In this document: one piece after another, positions 56,095-64,000 of the stretch
Position numbering within the stretch: position 1 is the stretch's first letter
How the letters are laid out: every line of letters begins with the position of its first letter
Origin: JBBQNY01 sp038330365
GTDB lineage: Bacteria > Pseudomonadota > Gammaproteobacteria > Xanthomonadales > Ahniellaceae
Direction of reading: 5' to 3'
DNA length: 64,000 nucleotides
Assembly: GCA_038330365.1 (NCBI GenBank)
Contig: JBBQNY010000002.1
Span: 3,497-67,496 of the forward strand
Notes under the pieces: model-generated
The model's input: the letters and a program-made list of their open reading frames with translations, nothing else
What the model was told of the DNA's origin: nothing
Databases searched by the model: none
Made by a program: the position numbers and the translations under genes

Positions 56095-57024
56095 TCAATG
56101 CGACGCAGGGCCGTGGGCGTACTTCTTCTCGCCGGCGGTCACCGCCATGTCCAACCGGTTTTCGGGCGGCGGTAGCGGGCAGGTCGAATAGGCGTTGAAT
56201 GCGCACGGAGGGTTGTACGCGCGGTTGAAGTCAACGACGGTCTTCCCGTCCTTCGGCAGCGGCGCGTACAGGAAACGCCCGGGTCCATAGGTGAGCTTGC
56301 CATTGGTGCGATCGGCAAAGATCAGGAACAGCTCCCCGTCGCCCTCGTCGACCGCCTCCAGCCGCCAGGTACGACCGTCCTTTTCGAATACGACGGCGCC
56401 CGGATTGGGCATGGGCTCGAGGGTGTTGATGACCGAAGCGATGTCGATGGTGCGACCGGCCTCGTGTGGCTCGAAGCGGGCATTCAAACGCCATTCGCTG
56501 TCGATGGGAAATTGCTCGATCTCGCTGAATTCCGTGCGCGTGGCGGCTCTGGGATCCTTCACGCGCAAGCCGAATCGCCCGGACCGCTCAATCACCGTGA
56601 ACTGGGCCTCGCCCAGCCGGACGACGGTGGGTTTGCCGGTGGAGTCCGGTTTCAGCACGCGAAGCGTGCTTTTCGCGTTGCTGTCGGCCGCGGTATCGGA
56701 CTCTTCAATCAGCACCTCAGCGCCTGACTTTGCGGAAGGCTCAAACAGCACGCGTCCTTCAATCAGGCCGATACGGCCCAGGTGCGCGGGTCCCACCGCC
56801 AGCACCAGATCGTTGTCCTCGGCGTGGCCCAGCGTCTGCCAGCCCGACTCGAGCCAGTGCAGTCCGACCAGACTCAGCCAGCCGTCCGGGGCCGAAAGCC
56901 GCGCCACGCGGTCGGCACGCCATTTTTCTGTTTCGACTCGAAACGCATCGGAGTCGGCGTGATTCGCGTGCGCCGCCAGGCCGCCGAAGGCGCCGAGCAG
57001 GACGATCGAGAGGATAATTTTCAC
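56095..57024 (-). CDS. Secreted DUF1684-family protein
   Basis: This 309-aa protein starts with GTG (CGGAG upstream) and has a signal peptide (IILSIVLLGAFGGLAAHANHA). Conserved blocks: WRADRVARLSAPDGWLSLVGLHWLE, and the C-terminal YGPGRFLYAPLPKDGKTVVDFNRAYNPPCAFNAYSTCPLPPPENRL, the hallmark of DUF1684. The biochemical role is not known to me. Its position after mutL replaces the miaA-hfq genes often found there. Confidence 0.85.
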   Translation of the reverse strand: MKIILSIVLLGAFGGLAAHANHADSDAFRVETEKWRADRVARLSAPDGWLSLVGLHWLESGWQTLGHAEDNDLVLAVGPAHLGRIGLIEGRVLFEPSAKSGAEVLIEESDTAADSNAKSTLRVLKPDSTGKPTVVRLGEAQFTVIERSGRFGLRVKDPRAATRTEFSEIEQFPIDSEWRLNARFEPHEAGRTIDIASVINTLEPMPNPGAVVFEKDGRTWRLEAVDEGDGELFLIFADRTNGKLTYGPGRFLYAPLPKDGKTVVDFNRAYNPPCAFNAYSTCPLPPPENRLDMAVTAGEKKYAHGPASH

Positions 57025-57195
57025 GGTTTGGCTCCGGCGGGTTCCCTGGGTCAGCCGACATCATGCCGCAGCCGGTCTCGCCAGGTTGCCTGGGCAGTTG
57101 CGCCGGCAGCAGGCCGGCGGCATGGTCATCCATCGCAATGCTTGCCGACGGCAAGTTGAGGAAACCCGCGCGAGGTTGCAATGCACCCGCCTTGA

Positions 57196-59019
57196 TCACC
57201 TTCCGCGCAGGAAAAAGCGGTCCATCTGTTCCAGATCGAGCTGTATCCACGTCGGACGTCCGTGATTGCACTGGTCGGCGCGCTGGGTGCGCTCCATGGC
57301 GCGCAGCAGCGCATCCATCTCGGCGATCTCCAGCCGCCGGTGAGCATGCACCGCCGCGCGGCAGGCCACATTCGCAAGGAGCGCGTCCTGCCGGCGCGTC
57401 AACCAGTGCACGTCGCCCTCCGAACTGGCCAACTCGGCCAGCAGATCGCTTACCAGCCTTTCGGTATCGCCTCGTTCCAGCTGGCTTGCCACGCCGTGCA
57501 CGGCAACGGAGGACGGGCCGCTGCGAACCAACTCGATGCCCGCTTCACGAATCGCGCCTTGCCAGCGCTCTGCGGCATCGGCCTCGGCCACCGACACGGT
57601 GATCTGGACTGACACCAGCAGGCGCTGCAGGGGGATGGACCCCGAGTCGCGCTGGGCTTTCAGCTGTTCGAACAACACCCGCTCATGCGCGGCATGCATG
57701 TCCACCACGACCAGACCGCGGGCGTTCTCGGACAGGATGAAAATGCCATGCAGCTGCGCGATGGCGCGGCCCAACGGGGGCATTTCCGCCGTCGCATCCG
57801 GCGCGAGCGGTATCGCCGCGGGTCGCGGCAGACTGAAGGGATCTTCTCCTCCTCCGGCTCCGGAATACTGGCCTGCCGGATCCTGCGACCCGCGAGGTCC
57901 ATACAGTCCACCCCAGTTCGCCGGACTTTCCGCAACGGGAAAAGGAATCGGAGCGGAGCGGGTCGGCCATCGCGCGTCCGCCCCCACGGTCATCCCGCCC
58001 GGTTCAGCGAGCGGCGTCTCGCGCCCGGGCATCGTGCTCGCCAAGGCGCCGTGCAGGCTGCGAAATATGAAGTCGTGAACGGCGCGGGTTTGACGGAAGC
58101 GCACTTCCGACTTCGCCGGATGCACGTTGACGTCCACCTCGGACGGATCCAGTTCGAGGTGCAGGACAAACACCGGGTGCCGTCCATGGAACAGCACGTC
58201 GGAGAAGGCCTGCCGCACCGCGTGCGCCACGACGCGATCACGGACGGGGCGATCGTTGACATAGAAATACTGGCGATCCGGCTGACCGCGCGCCATGGCA
58301 GGCAGCCCAACCCAGCCGTGCAGACGCAAGCCCGCGGCTTCACTATCGAGTACCAAAGAAGAACGTATGTCGTCTTTACCAAAAACGGATGCGGCACGCC
58401 TGATCGGATCGCTTTCTGATGCATCGAAGTCGAACACGCGACTTCCATCGCGCTCCCACAGCAGTCGGAGCTCAGGCCGCGACAGGGCGATGGTTCTCAG
58501 TGCGTCCTCTATTTGACTGTTTTCTGATCGTTCTGAGCGCAGGAACTTGCGGCGGGCGGGAACCGAATAGAAGAGATCACGAACCTCGACCTCGGTTCCT
58601 GGCGCCCGGCGACACAATTCTAACTCCCGTGAATTTCCATGATCAACGACGATTTTGCTGCCAACTTCGTCGATCTCCCGCTTTGAGCTCAGCGTCATGC
58701 GGGACACCGAAGCAATGCTGGGCAGCGCTTCGCCCCGGAAGCCCAGGGAACGCACTCGATCCAGATCGTCCAGAGAACCAATCTTGCTGGTCGCGTGCCG
58801 AGTGAGTGCCAACAACAATTCCTCACGGGCAATACCGCTGCCGTTGTCGATCACACGGATGAGACGTGCGCCACCGCCCTCCGTGTAGATCTCAATTTGA
58901 TCTGCACCTGAATCTATACTGTTCTCTACTAGTTCTTTAACGACAGAGCTCGGGCGCGAAACAACTTCACCGGCCGCAATCTGGTTCACAAGCGCATCGG
59001 GAAGCAGCCGGATGGTCAT
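57196..59019 (-). CDS. mutL: DNA mismatch repair protein MutL (endonuclease type)
   Basis: This 607-aa protein links MutS to strand excision. The GHKL ATPase motifs are intact: ELVENSIDSGAD, DNGSGI, GFRGEALPSI. The C-terminal domain has DMHAAHERVLFE (about 439-450), matching DQHA(X)2E(X)4E except Met for Gln, plus ACRAAVHAH, CNHGRPT and FFLRGR. These are the motifs of MutL proteins with latent nicking activity, used where MutH is absent. Between lies a long Pro/Gly linker (about 345-420). The 5' part (about 58,340-58,980) is much more AT-rich and uses rarer codons than the rest. Confidence 0.95.
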   Translation of the reverse strand: MTIRLLPDALVNQIAAGEVVSRPSSVVKELVENSIDSGADQIEIYTEGGGARLIRVIDNGSGIAREELLLALTRHATSKIGSLDDLDRVRSLGFRGEALPSIASVSRMTLSSKREIDEVGSKIVVDHGNSRELELCRRAPGTEVEVRDLFYSVPARRKFLRSERSENSQIEDALRTIALSRPELRLLWERDGSRVFDFDASESDPIRRAASVFGKDDIRSSLVLDSEAAGLRLHGWVGLPAMARGQPDRQYFYVNDRPVRDRVVAHAVRQAFSDVLFHGRHPVFVLHLELDPSEVDVNVHPAKSEVRFRQTRAVHDFIFRSLHGALASTMPGRETPLAEPGGMTVGADARWPTRSAPIPFPVAESPANWGGLYGPRGSQDPAGQYSGAGGGEDPFSLPRPAAIPLAPDATAEMPPLGRAIAQLHGIFILSENARGLVVVDMHAAHERVLFEQLKAQRDSGSIPLQRLLVSVQITVSVAEADAAERWQGAIREAGIELVRSGPSSVAVHGVASQLERGDTERLVSDLLAELASSEGDVHWLTRRQDALLANVACRAAVHAHRRLEIAEMDALLRAMERTQRADQCNHGRPTWIQLDLEQMDRFFLRGR

Positions 59020-59152
59020 TCAATCACGCCGTCGAGGGGCCCGGAAGTCTAGCGGCCTCGCCTGCTTGCCAGCGGTAATGTCGACCGTCGCACCGGTCAC
59101 TCGCCCGCGCGGGGGCGCAGGGATCTCCCGCAGCGCGTTGGCCGCGAAGGCC

Positions 59153-60472
59153 TCAGGTCTGGTGTTGCGGGATCCTGAGGACGTGGCCGATCCGCAGGAG
59201 ATCACTGCGAAGGTCGTTGGCCTGGCGCAGCGACGACACGCTGATGCCGTGTCGCATGGCAATCACCGCGAGGGTTTCGCCCGCCGTAACGATGTGCTCG
59301 CTCGGGGTCCTGCGGTGTGACGCGATCCAGGTTCCCGGCAGCGGCTGCGCGTGGAAATAATCACGTATGCCGCCCAGCACCGCAGCGGCGAGCTTGCGGC
59401 GCTCGTCGACGGAATTGAGCTTGCGCTCTTCTTCGGGATTGGACAGGAAGGCCGACTCCACCAGGATCGATGGCACGTCGGGCGAGCGCAGCACCACGAA
59501 ATTGGCGCGCTGCACTTCCCGCTTGTGCAGGGTATTGACCTTGCCGAGGCCGCGCAGCACGTTGTTGGCCACCTGCTGGCTGGCCTCCAGCGTGGCACCC
59601 TGTGAAAGATCGAGCAGCACCGCGGCGAGCGTCGAGTCCCGCTCGACCAGTTTCACGCCCCCGACCAGGTCTGCGGCATTTTCCTTCTGCGCCAGCCACC
59701 GCGCCGCTTCGCTCGATGCGCCCCGGCGCGAGAGCATGAACACCGAAGAGCCGCGCGCCGAGCGATTGGCGAAGGCATCGGCGTGCACCGACACGAACAG
59801 GTCCGCCTTGGCCTCGCGCGCGATCTGGTAGCGCTTTTCAAGGGGGATGAAGACATCACGGTCCCGCGTCAGCACCGCGCGCATGCCGGGCTCTGCATTG
59901 ATCGCGGCGGCCAGCTCCTGGGCCAGCGCGAGCGTCACGTTTTTCTCGCGCACTCCGGAGGGTCCCGACGACCCGGGATCCACACCGCCATGCCCCGCGT
60001 CGATGGCGACCAGCACGTCGCGCGCGGATACGCCCGGATTGATCGTCTCGACGCTGCGCGCCACGCGCTCGGGAGCGCCCGCATCGAGTTCGACCATGAG
60101 GATCCGGCCTGAGCCGCCGGCCTTGAGGAAGGATTTCGGACGCGCCGGAGTTTCCAGATCCAGCACGATCCGCAGATTGCCGGGAGTCGGCCGACCCGTG
60201 CGGATGGACCGGATGACGCCGCCTCGATCAGGTTTGAAGCGCGGCCCGAGGGCTCCATCCGCAATGTCGATCACCAGACGATTGGGATTGGCGAGCGTGA
60301 AAACCTTGTACTGGCAGGGCGCCGAAAGGTCGAACGCGATTTCCGTGCGGCTGTCGGTCGGTTCGATGCTGGCCGAGCGGACCTCGACCGCCGCCGCGTT
60401 CGCGACCGCAGCCGCGAACCATGCAGATGCCAGGAGCACGGCACGGAAACGAGTGGAGACCGCTATATCCAT
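59153..60472 (-). CDS. amiC: N-acetylmuramoyl-L-alanine amidase (AmiC/AmiB type)
   Basis: This 439-aa periplasmic amidase cuts stem peptides from peptidoglycan at division. Signal peptide (TRFRAVLLASAWFAAAVANA), AMIN domain (about 30-125), zinc amidase_3 with AIDAGHGGVDPG, Glu in GVREKNVTLAL, FVSVHADAF and the autoinhibition-region Glu in LVESAFLSNPEEE, then a C-terminal LysM (HIVTAGETLAVIAMRHGI). ATG 60472 was chosen; a TTG start 30 bases earlier is possible. It follows tsaE and precedes mutL. Confidence 0.93.
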   Translation of the reverse strand: MDIAVSTRFRAVLLASAWFAAAVANAAAVEVRSASIEPTDSRTEIAFDLSAPCQYKVFTLANPNRLVIDIADGALGPRFKPDRGGVIRSIRTGRPTPGNLRIVLDLETPARPKSFLKAGGSGRILMVELDAGAPERVARSVETINPGVSARDVLVAIDAGHGGVDPGSSGPSGVREKNVTLALAQELAAAINAEPGMRAVLTRDRDVFIPLEKRYQIAREAKADLFVSVHADAFANRSARGSSVFMLSRRGASSEAARWLAQKENAADLVGGVKLVERDSTLAAVLLDLSQGATLEASQQVANNVLRGLGKVNTLHKREVQRANFVVLRSPDVPSILVESAFLSNPEEERKLNSVDERRKLAAAVLGGIRDYFHAQPLPGTWIASHRRTPSEHIVTAGETLAVIAMRHGISVSSLRQANDLRSDLLRIGHVLRIPQHQT

Positions 60473-60505
60473 GAAACCGATTGAAACAGACTTCTCGGGC
60501 AAACA

Positions 60506-61027
60506 TCAAGTCTTTTTCGTTACAAATCCGTCGTCTGCAGATTGTTCGTGAGTATCCCCCTGAAGAATGTGCTGCAGGTGAGCGGCAATCTGTATTCCGA
60601 TGGTGGTCGTGGGCTCCAAAGCGATTTCCCGTCCTTCGTCCGCGTGTGCCAGCCGGATCACGAGATCGGCTGATGGAGTACTGAATCCGCCTTTTTCCGG
60701 CCATTCGATCAGCAACACGTCCGCGAGCAGCTCGCGCAGGGACAGCGCCTCGAGTTCCGATTGGTCGCGGATCCGGTAGAGATCCAGGTGGTGCACGGTC
60801 AATCCGCGCAACGTATAGGTCTCGATCAGCGCGTAGGTCGGGCTTTTCACGCGCATCGTCGGTTCGTGATGCTGTATCGCAGCCCGCGCCAGCGTCGTCT
60901 TGCCTGCACCAAGGTCGCCGTCGAGATGGATGACCGCAGGCGCCACCAGAGCGGCACCCAGGGCGTCGCCAGCAGCAAGGGTTGCAGCCTCATCGATTAG
61001 CCGCAGCACGCATCGATTCGGGCTCAT
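60506..61027 (-). CDS. tsaE: tRNA threonylcarbamoyladenosine biosynthesis protein TsaE
   Basis: This 173-aa ATPase works with TsaB and TsaD in forming the t6A modification at tRNA position 37. Walker A GDLGAGKTTLARAA, SPTYALIETY, HHLDLYRI and IEWPEKG are diagnostic. ATG 61027 overlaps the nnr stop (ATGA). The C-terminal ~20 residues are unusually polar (THEQSADDGF...). Confidence 0.95.
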   Translation of the reverse strand: MSPNRCVLRLIDEAATLAAGDALGAALVAPAVIHLDGDLGAGKTTLARAAIQHHEPTMRVKSPTYALIETYTLRGLTVHHLDLYRIRDQSELEALSLRELLADVLLIEWPEKGGFSTPSADLVIRLAHADEGREIALEPTTTIGIQIAAHLQHILQGDTHEQSADDGFVTKKT

Positions 61028-62466
61028 CGGTTCAACACCGCCGGAAGGTGAGCGGCAAGATCGCTGGCGATATGGCCCCGTGCACCATGCGCAGCGCTTA
61101 GCCGCATGCCGCATTCCGCGTGTGCGAGTACGCCGGTGCACGCCGCGTCGAAAGCATCCATCCCCTGCGCGCGCAAACCCGCGATCATTCCGGTCAGCAC
61201 ATCGCCGCTGCCTGCGGTGGCGAGCGCGGGCACGGCGTGCGGTGCGATTGCGATGCGTCCGTCGGGCTCTGCAATGACGCTGCCGGCGCCTTTCAGAACG
61301 ACAACTGCGCCGCGGCCGCGGGCCAGCCTGCGCGCCGCACCAACGCGGTCGCGCGCAATGTCACCGGGGTTCATTCCGAGCAGTCGTGCCGCCTCGCCCG
61401 GATGCGGCGTCAGGATGTCATCGGGTGTGAGCACGACATTGGACTGCGAGAGGAGATTGAGGGCGTCGGCATCGAAAATGCGCGGCAGCGCGCAATCAAG
61501 CGCCACGTCGAGCAAAGCCCGTGACCACTCCGATGTGCCGAGTCCCGGACCGATGGCCAGCACCTCCGCCTTGCTCGCCGCATCGCGCAGACTCTGCAGC
61601 GCTCCGACGTTGATGCCGCGCACCATCAACCCAGGACAGCGCCCGATTGCGCCGCCCACATGCTGTTCCCGCGTGAACAGCGTCGTGCGACCTGCGCCCG
61701 CACGCGCGCAGGCCTCGCCGGCGAGAATCACGGCGCCGCCCATGCCGTCGTCGCCGCCGATCAACACCGCGTGGCCACGCCGACCTTTATGGTCGCCCCC
61801 GCGCGGTGGCTCGATTTCATCCGCGGCGCGACCGTACAGACGCCACGTCGCGTTTACAGGGTCGCTTTCGACGCTTTCCACACCAAGACACGCAAGCGTG
61901 ACGGCGCCGCTGCGCACCAGACCGTCACCGGTGTTGAGACCGGGCTTGTGTGCCAGGAACGTCAGGGTCTGTTGCGCCTGGATGCAGGCGCCGGGCGTGT
62001 GACCCGTATCCGCATCGACTCCCGAAGCCACGTCGAGCGCAAGCACGGGCGCCGGATGCGCGTTGATGGCATCGATGAGACGGGCCGCCTGCTCCCGCGG
62101 CGCATCAGTCAGTCCGATGCCCAGCACGGCGTCGACCATGAGATCGGCATCCGGCAAGGGCGCAGCGCTGAAGTCCTCGAATTCCACACCGGCCTCGCGC
62201 GCGATGCCGGCGGCACGGCGAGCGTCTTCCGTTGACGGAGAACCGAGGCGCACGACGCGCACATCGAAGCCCGCGCGCGCTGCGTGCGCGGCCAGAAGAT
62301 AGCCATCGCCGCCGTTGTTGCCCGTGCCGCAACAGACAAGCCAGCGCCGTCGCGCTGCGTGATGGATGCAAGTGTGGCGCCAGGCGGCTTCGCCCGCGCG
62401 CTGCATCAAGGCGAAGCCATCGCCGCCGAGTGTCGCGATCGCGCTGCGCTCGAGCGCACGGATCAT
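61024..62466 (-). CDS. nnr: Bifunctional NAD(P)H-hydrate epimerase / ADP-dependent dehydratase
   Basis: This protein of about 480 aa repairs hydrated NAD(P)H. The N-terminal YjeF epimerase domain shows CCGTGNNGGDGYLLA and DAVLGIGLTDAPR. The C-terminal ribokinase-like dehydratase has GGDDGMGGAVILAGEA, LTPHPGEAARLLG, VVLKGAGSVIA and GSGDVLTGMIAGL. The ATG at 62466 gives MIRALERSAI; an ATG 33 bases upstream is also possible and still clears queG. Divergent from queG, the common arrangement. Confidence 0.93.
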   Translation of the reverse strand: MIRALERSAIATLGGDGFALMQRAGEAAWRHTCIHHAARRRWLVCCGTGNNGGDGYLLAAHAARAGFDVRVVRLGSPSTEDARRAAGIAREAGVEFEDFSAAPLPDADLMVDAVLGIGLTDAPREQAARLIDAINAHPAPVLALDVASGVDADTGHTPGACIQAQQTLTFLAHKPGLNTGDGLVRSGAVTLACLGVESVESDPVNATWRLYGRAADEIEPPRGGDHKGRRGHAVLIGGDDGMGGAVILAGEACARAGAGRTTLFTREQHVGGAIGRCPGLMVRGINVGALQSLRDAASKAEVLAIGPGLGTSEWSRALLDVALDCALPRIFDADALNLLSQSNVVLTPDDILTPHPGEAARLLGMNPGDIARDRVGAARRLARGRGAVVVLKGAGSVIAEPDGRIAIAPHAVPALATAGSGDVLTGMIAGLRAQGMDAFDAACTGVLAHAECGMRLSAAHGARGHIASDLAAHLPAVLNR

Positions 62467-62523
62467 GGACACACAGGCAAGCCGATCGAGGTGGCGCATC
62501 TGCACGATTCTATACTCGCGTGC

Positions 62524-63600
62524 ATGCAGAACTCCCTCACGCGCGACCCACTGGATCCGGCAGCGCTGCTGGCGCGCATCCGCGAATGGTCTGCCGAACT
62601 CGGCTTCCAGCAGCTCGGCGTCGCGGGGCTGGAACTCGCGCAGGATGAAGCGCGGCTGCTGCAGTGGCTCGAACGCGGTGAGCACGGCGACATGGAGTAC
62701 ATGCAGCGACACGGCACCATGCGCGCGCGACCCGCGGAACTGAAGCCCGGGACCCTCCGGGTACTGTCGCTGCGGATGGACTACTTTCCATCCGATGCAG
62801 CGGAGGCATGGTCGATCCTCGAATCACCCGGACTCGCTTATGTTTCCCGCTATGCACTGGGGCGCGACTATCACAAGTTGATGCGTGCGCGAATTGCGCG
62901 ACTTGCACGTCGCATCGAGTCGGAAGTGGGTCCGTTCGGTCATCGCGCCTTCGTCGATTCGGCGCCCGTGCTGGAGAAGCCGCTGGCGCGCAATGCCGGC
63001 CTCGGCTGGATCGGCAAGCACACCAACCTCATCAATGCCCGCGCCGGGTCCTGGTTTTTCCTGGGCGAGCTGTACGTCGATCTGCCGCTGCCTGTCGACG
63101 AGCCGGCATCGGATCACTGCGGCACCTGCCGTCGCTGCATCGATGTCTGTCCCACCGGCGCGATAGTGGCGCCGTACCGGCTCGACGCGCGACTTTGCAT
63201 TTCCTACCTGACTATCGAGCACAAGGGCGTCATAGCGGAGGAACTCCGGCCGCTGATCGGCAACCGGATCTACGGTTGTGATGACTGCCAGCTCGTATGC
63301 CCCTGGAACAAGTTCGCGCAGCCGACCCGCGAGGGCGACTTCAGTGTCCGGCATGGCCTCGACGCGGCGGGTTTGGGCGACTTGTTCGCCTGGAGCGAAG
63401 AAATCTTTCTCGCCCGCACCGAGGGCAGCGCGATCCGCCGCATCGGCTTCGAGCGCTGGCTGCGCAACATCGCGATCGCGCTCGGCAACGCCGCGCCCTC
63501 ACCTGCGGCGGAAGCTGCGCTGCTCACGCGGACGAATGACGCGTCCGCGCTCGTTCGCGAACATGTCGCGTGGGCACTCGCGCAGCATCAAGCGCGATGA
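62524..63600 (+). CDS. queG: Epoxyqueuosine reductase
   Basis: This 358-aa cobalamin and Fe-S enzyme does the last step of queuosine synthesis on tRNA. Two [4Fe-4S] motifs are present: CGTCRRCIDVCPTGAI and CDDCQLVCPWN, the second sharing the C-x2-C-x3-CP pattern. VDSAPVLEKPLARNAGLGWIGKHTNL is the signature of the family. A C-terminal HEAT-like piece ends it. ATG 62524 was chosen because the homology begins there; the frame stays open 240 bases upstream, inside nnr. Confidence 0.95.
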   Translation: MQNSLTRDPLDPAALLARIREWSAELGFQQLGVAGLELAQDEARLLQWLERGEHGDMEYMQRHGTMRARPAELKPGTLRVLSLRMDYFPSDAAEAWSILESPGLAYVSRYALGRDYHKLMRARIARLARRIESEVGPFGHRAFVDSAPVLEKPLARNAGLGWIGKHTNLINARAGSWFFLGELYVDLPLPVDEPASDHCGTCRRCIDVCPTGAIVAPYRLDARLCISYLTIEHKGVIAEELRPLIGNRIYGCDDCQLVCPWNKFAQPTREGDFSVRHGLDAAGLGDLFAWSEEIFLARTEGSAIRRIGFERWLRNIAIALGNAAPSPAAEAALLTRTNDASALVREHVAWALAQHQAR

Positions 63601-63634
63601 ATCTCCCGGATCGCCCAGCGTAGGACGGAAGGCG

Positions 63635-64000
63635 TCACTCCGGATCGGGACGGGTTCGCACCGAATCCCTGGTCTGAAGCAGGTCCCATCGATTGCCGTA
63701 GAGATCCTCGAACACGGCGACCGTTGCGTAATCTTCTTCGCTGGGCGGTCTGACAAAGCGTATGCCGGCAGCGACCATGCGCTCGTGGTCCCGCCAGAAG
63801 TCGTCCGTATGCAAAAACAGGAATACCCGTCCGCCGGTCTGGTTGCCGATGCACGCTTCCTGTTCCGCCGTCGAAGCGCGCGCCAGCAACAGATTTGCAC
63901 CCGTGCTACCCGGAGGCGCAATGACAACCCAACGCTTGTCCTGCGCCGGTTGGTAGCTGTCTTCGACGAGCTCGAAGCCCAGCTTGCCGACGTAGAACGC
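63635..64000 (-). CDS. VOC (glyoxalase/bleomycin resistance) family protein, N-terminus cut off
   Basis: Reading on the minus strand from the right edge, 121 codons are open to the stop. They contain AFYVGKLGFELVEDSYQPAQDKRWVVIAPP and FLFLHTDDFWRDHERMVAAGIRFVRPPSEEDYATVAVFEDLYGNRWDLLQ, the two beta-alpha-beta halves of a VOC-fold protein. FEDLYGNRWDL is the common C-terminal signature, with Glu as metal ligand. The N-terminus lies beyond the window. The ligand is unknown. It converges on queG. Confidence 0.85.
   Translation of the reverse strand, partial: AFYVGKLGFELVEDSYQPAQDKRWVVIAPPGSTGANLLLARASTAEQEACIGNQTGGRVFLFLHTDDFWRDHERMVAAGIRFVRPPSEEDYATVAVFEDLYGNRWDLLQTRDSVRTRPDPE

Overview
The window is a stretch of mostly core chromosome from a high-GC gammaproteobacterium. 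Three gene orders point to that class: tig-clpP-clpX-lon-hup-tRNA(Val)-tRNA(Asp)-ppiD, tpiA-secG-tRNA(Leu)-nuoA-N-tRNA(fMet)-rimP-nusA-infB-rbfA-truB-rpsO-pnp, and queG-nnr-tsaE-amiC-mutL. The details (separate nuoC and nuoD, class III PHA synthase, intergenic GTAGGAGCG repeats) resemble Xanthomonadales-like lineages. That placement is an inference from gene order and repeats; no 16S gene is present. Most genes lie on the minus strand.

Region by region: 1-4.3 kb carries a PP2C phosphatase tail, a nitrilase-fold hydrolase, a membrane Ser/Thr kinase and a periplasmic multiheme cytochrome c. 4.4-9.7 kb has dnaQ-rnhA-methyltransferase diverging from gloB-mltD, then fabI. 9.9-18.7 kb is the protein quality-control block (ppiD, HU, lon, clpX, clpP, tig) with two tRNAs; lon and clpP have clear heat-shock (sigma-32) promoter matches. 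18.9-19.7 kb is a five-tRNA array (Leu, Lys, His, Arg, Pro) with a stringent-type promoter, followed by htpX and gluQ. 21.9-27.2 kb is a polyhydroxyalkanoate (PHA) locus: two acetoacetyl-CoA-reductase-like genes around the regulator phaR, a REP-like palindrome array, a small unknown membrane-associated protein, and phaC-phaE. Two matching palindromes, one over the phaE promoter and one just after the second reductase promoter, look like PhaR operators.

27.3-37.3 kb holds pssA and the rimP-nusA-infB-rbfA-truB-rpsO-pnp translation/RNA block, led by the initiator tRNA and two tandem intrinsic terminators. 37.4-52.2 kb is a complete 14-gene NADH dehydrogenase (complex I) operon, tightly coupled by ATGA/GTGA overlaps. 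It is followed by tRNA-Leu(GAG), secG and tpiA. 53.9-55.8 kb has an SDR and an enoyl-CoA hydratase, then a 340-bp repeat-bearing spacer and a DUF1684-type secreted protein. 57.2-63.6 kb is mutL, amiC, tsaE, nnr and the divergent queG; a VOC-family gene runs off the right edge.

I did not find a clearly new multi-gene system. The points most worth a second look are the PhaR operator pair, the histone-like tail on PhaE, the three heat-shock promoters, the AT-rich 5' half of mutL with its endonuclease-type C-terminus, and the double terminator between the initiator tRNA and rimP.
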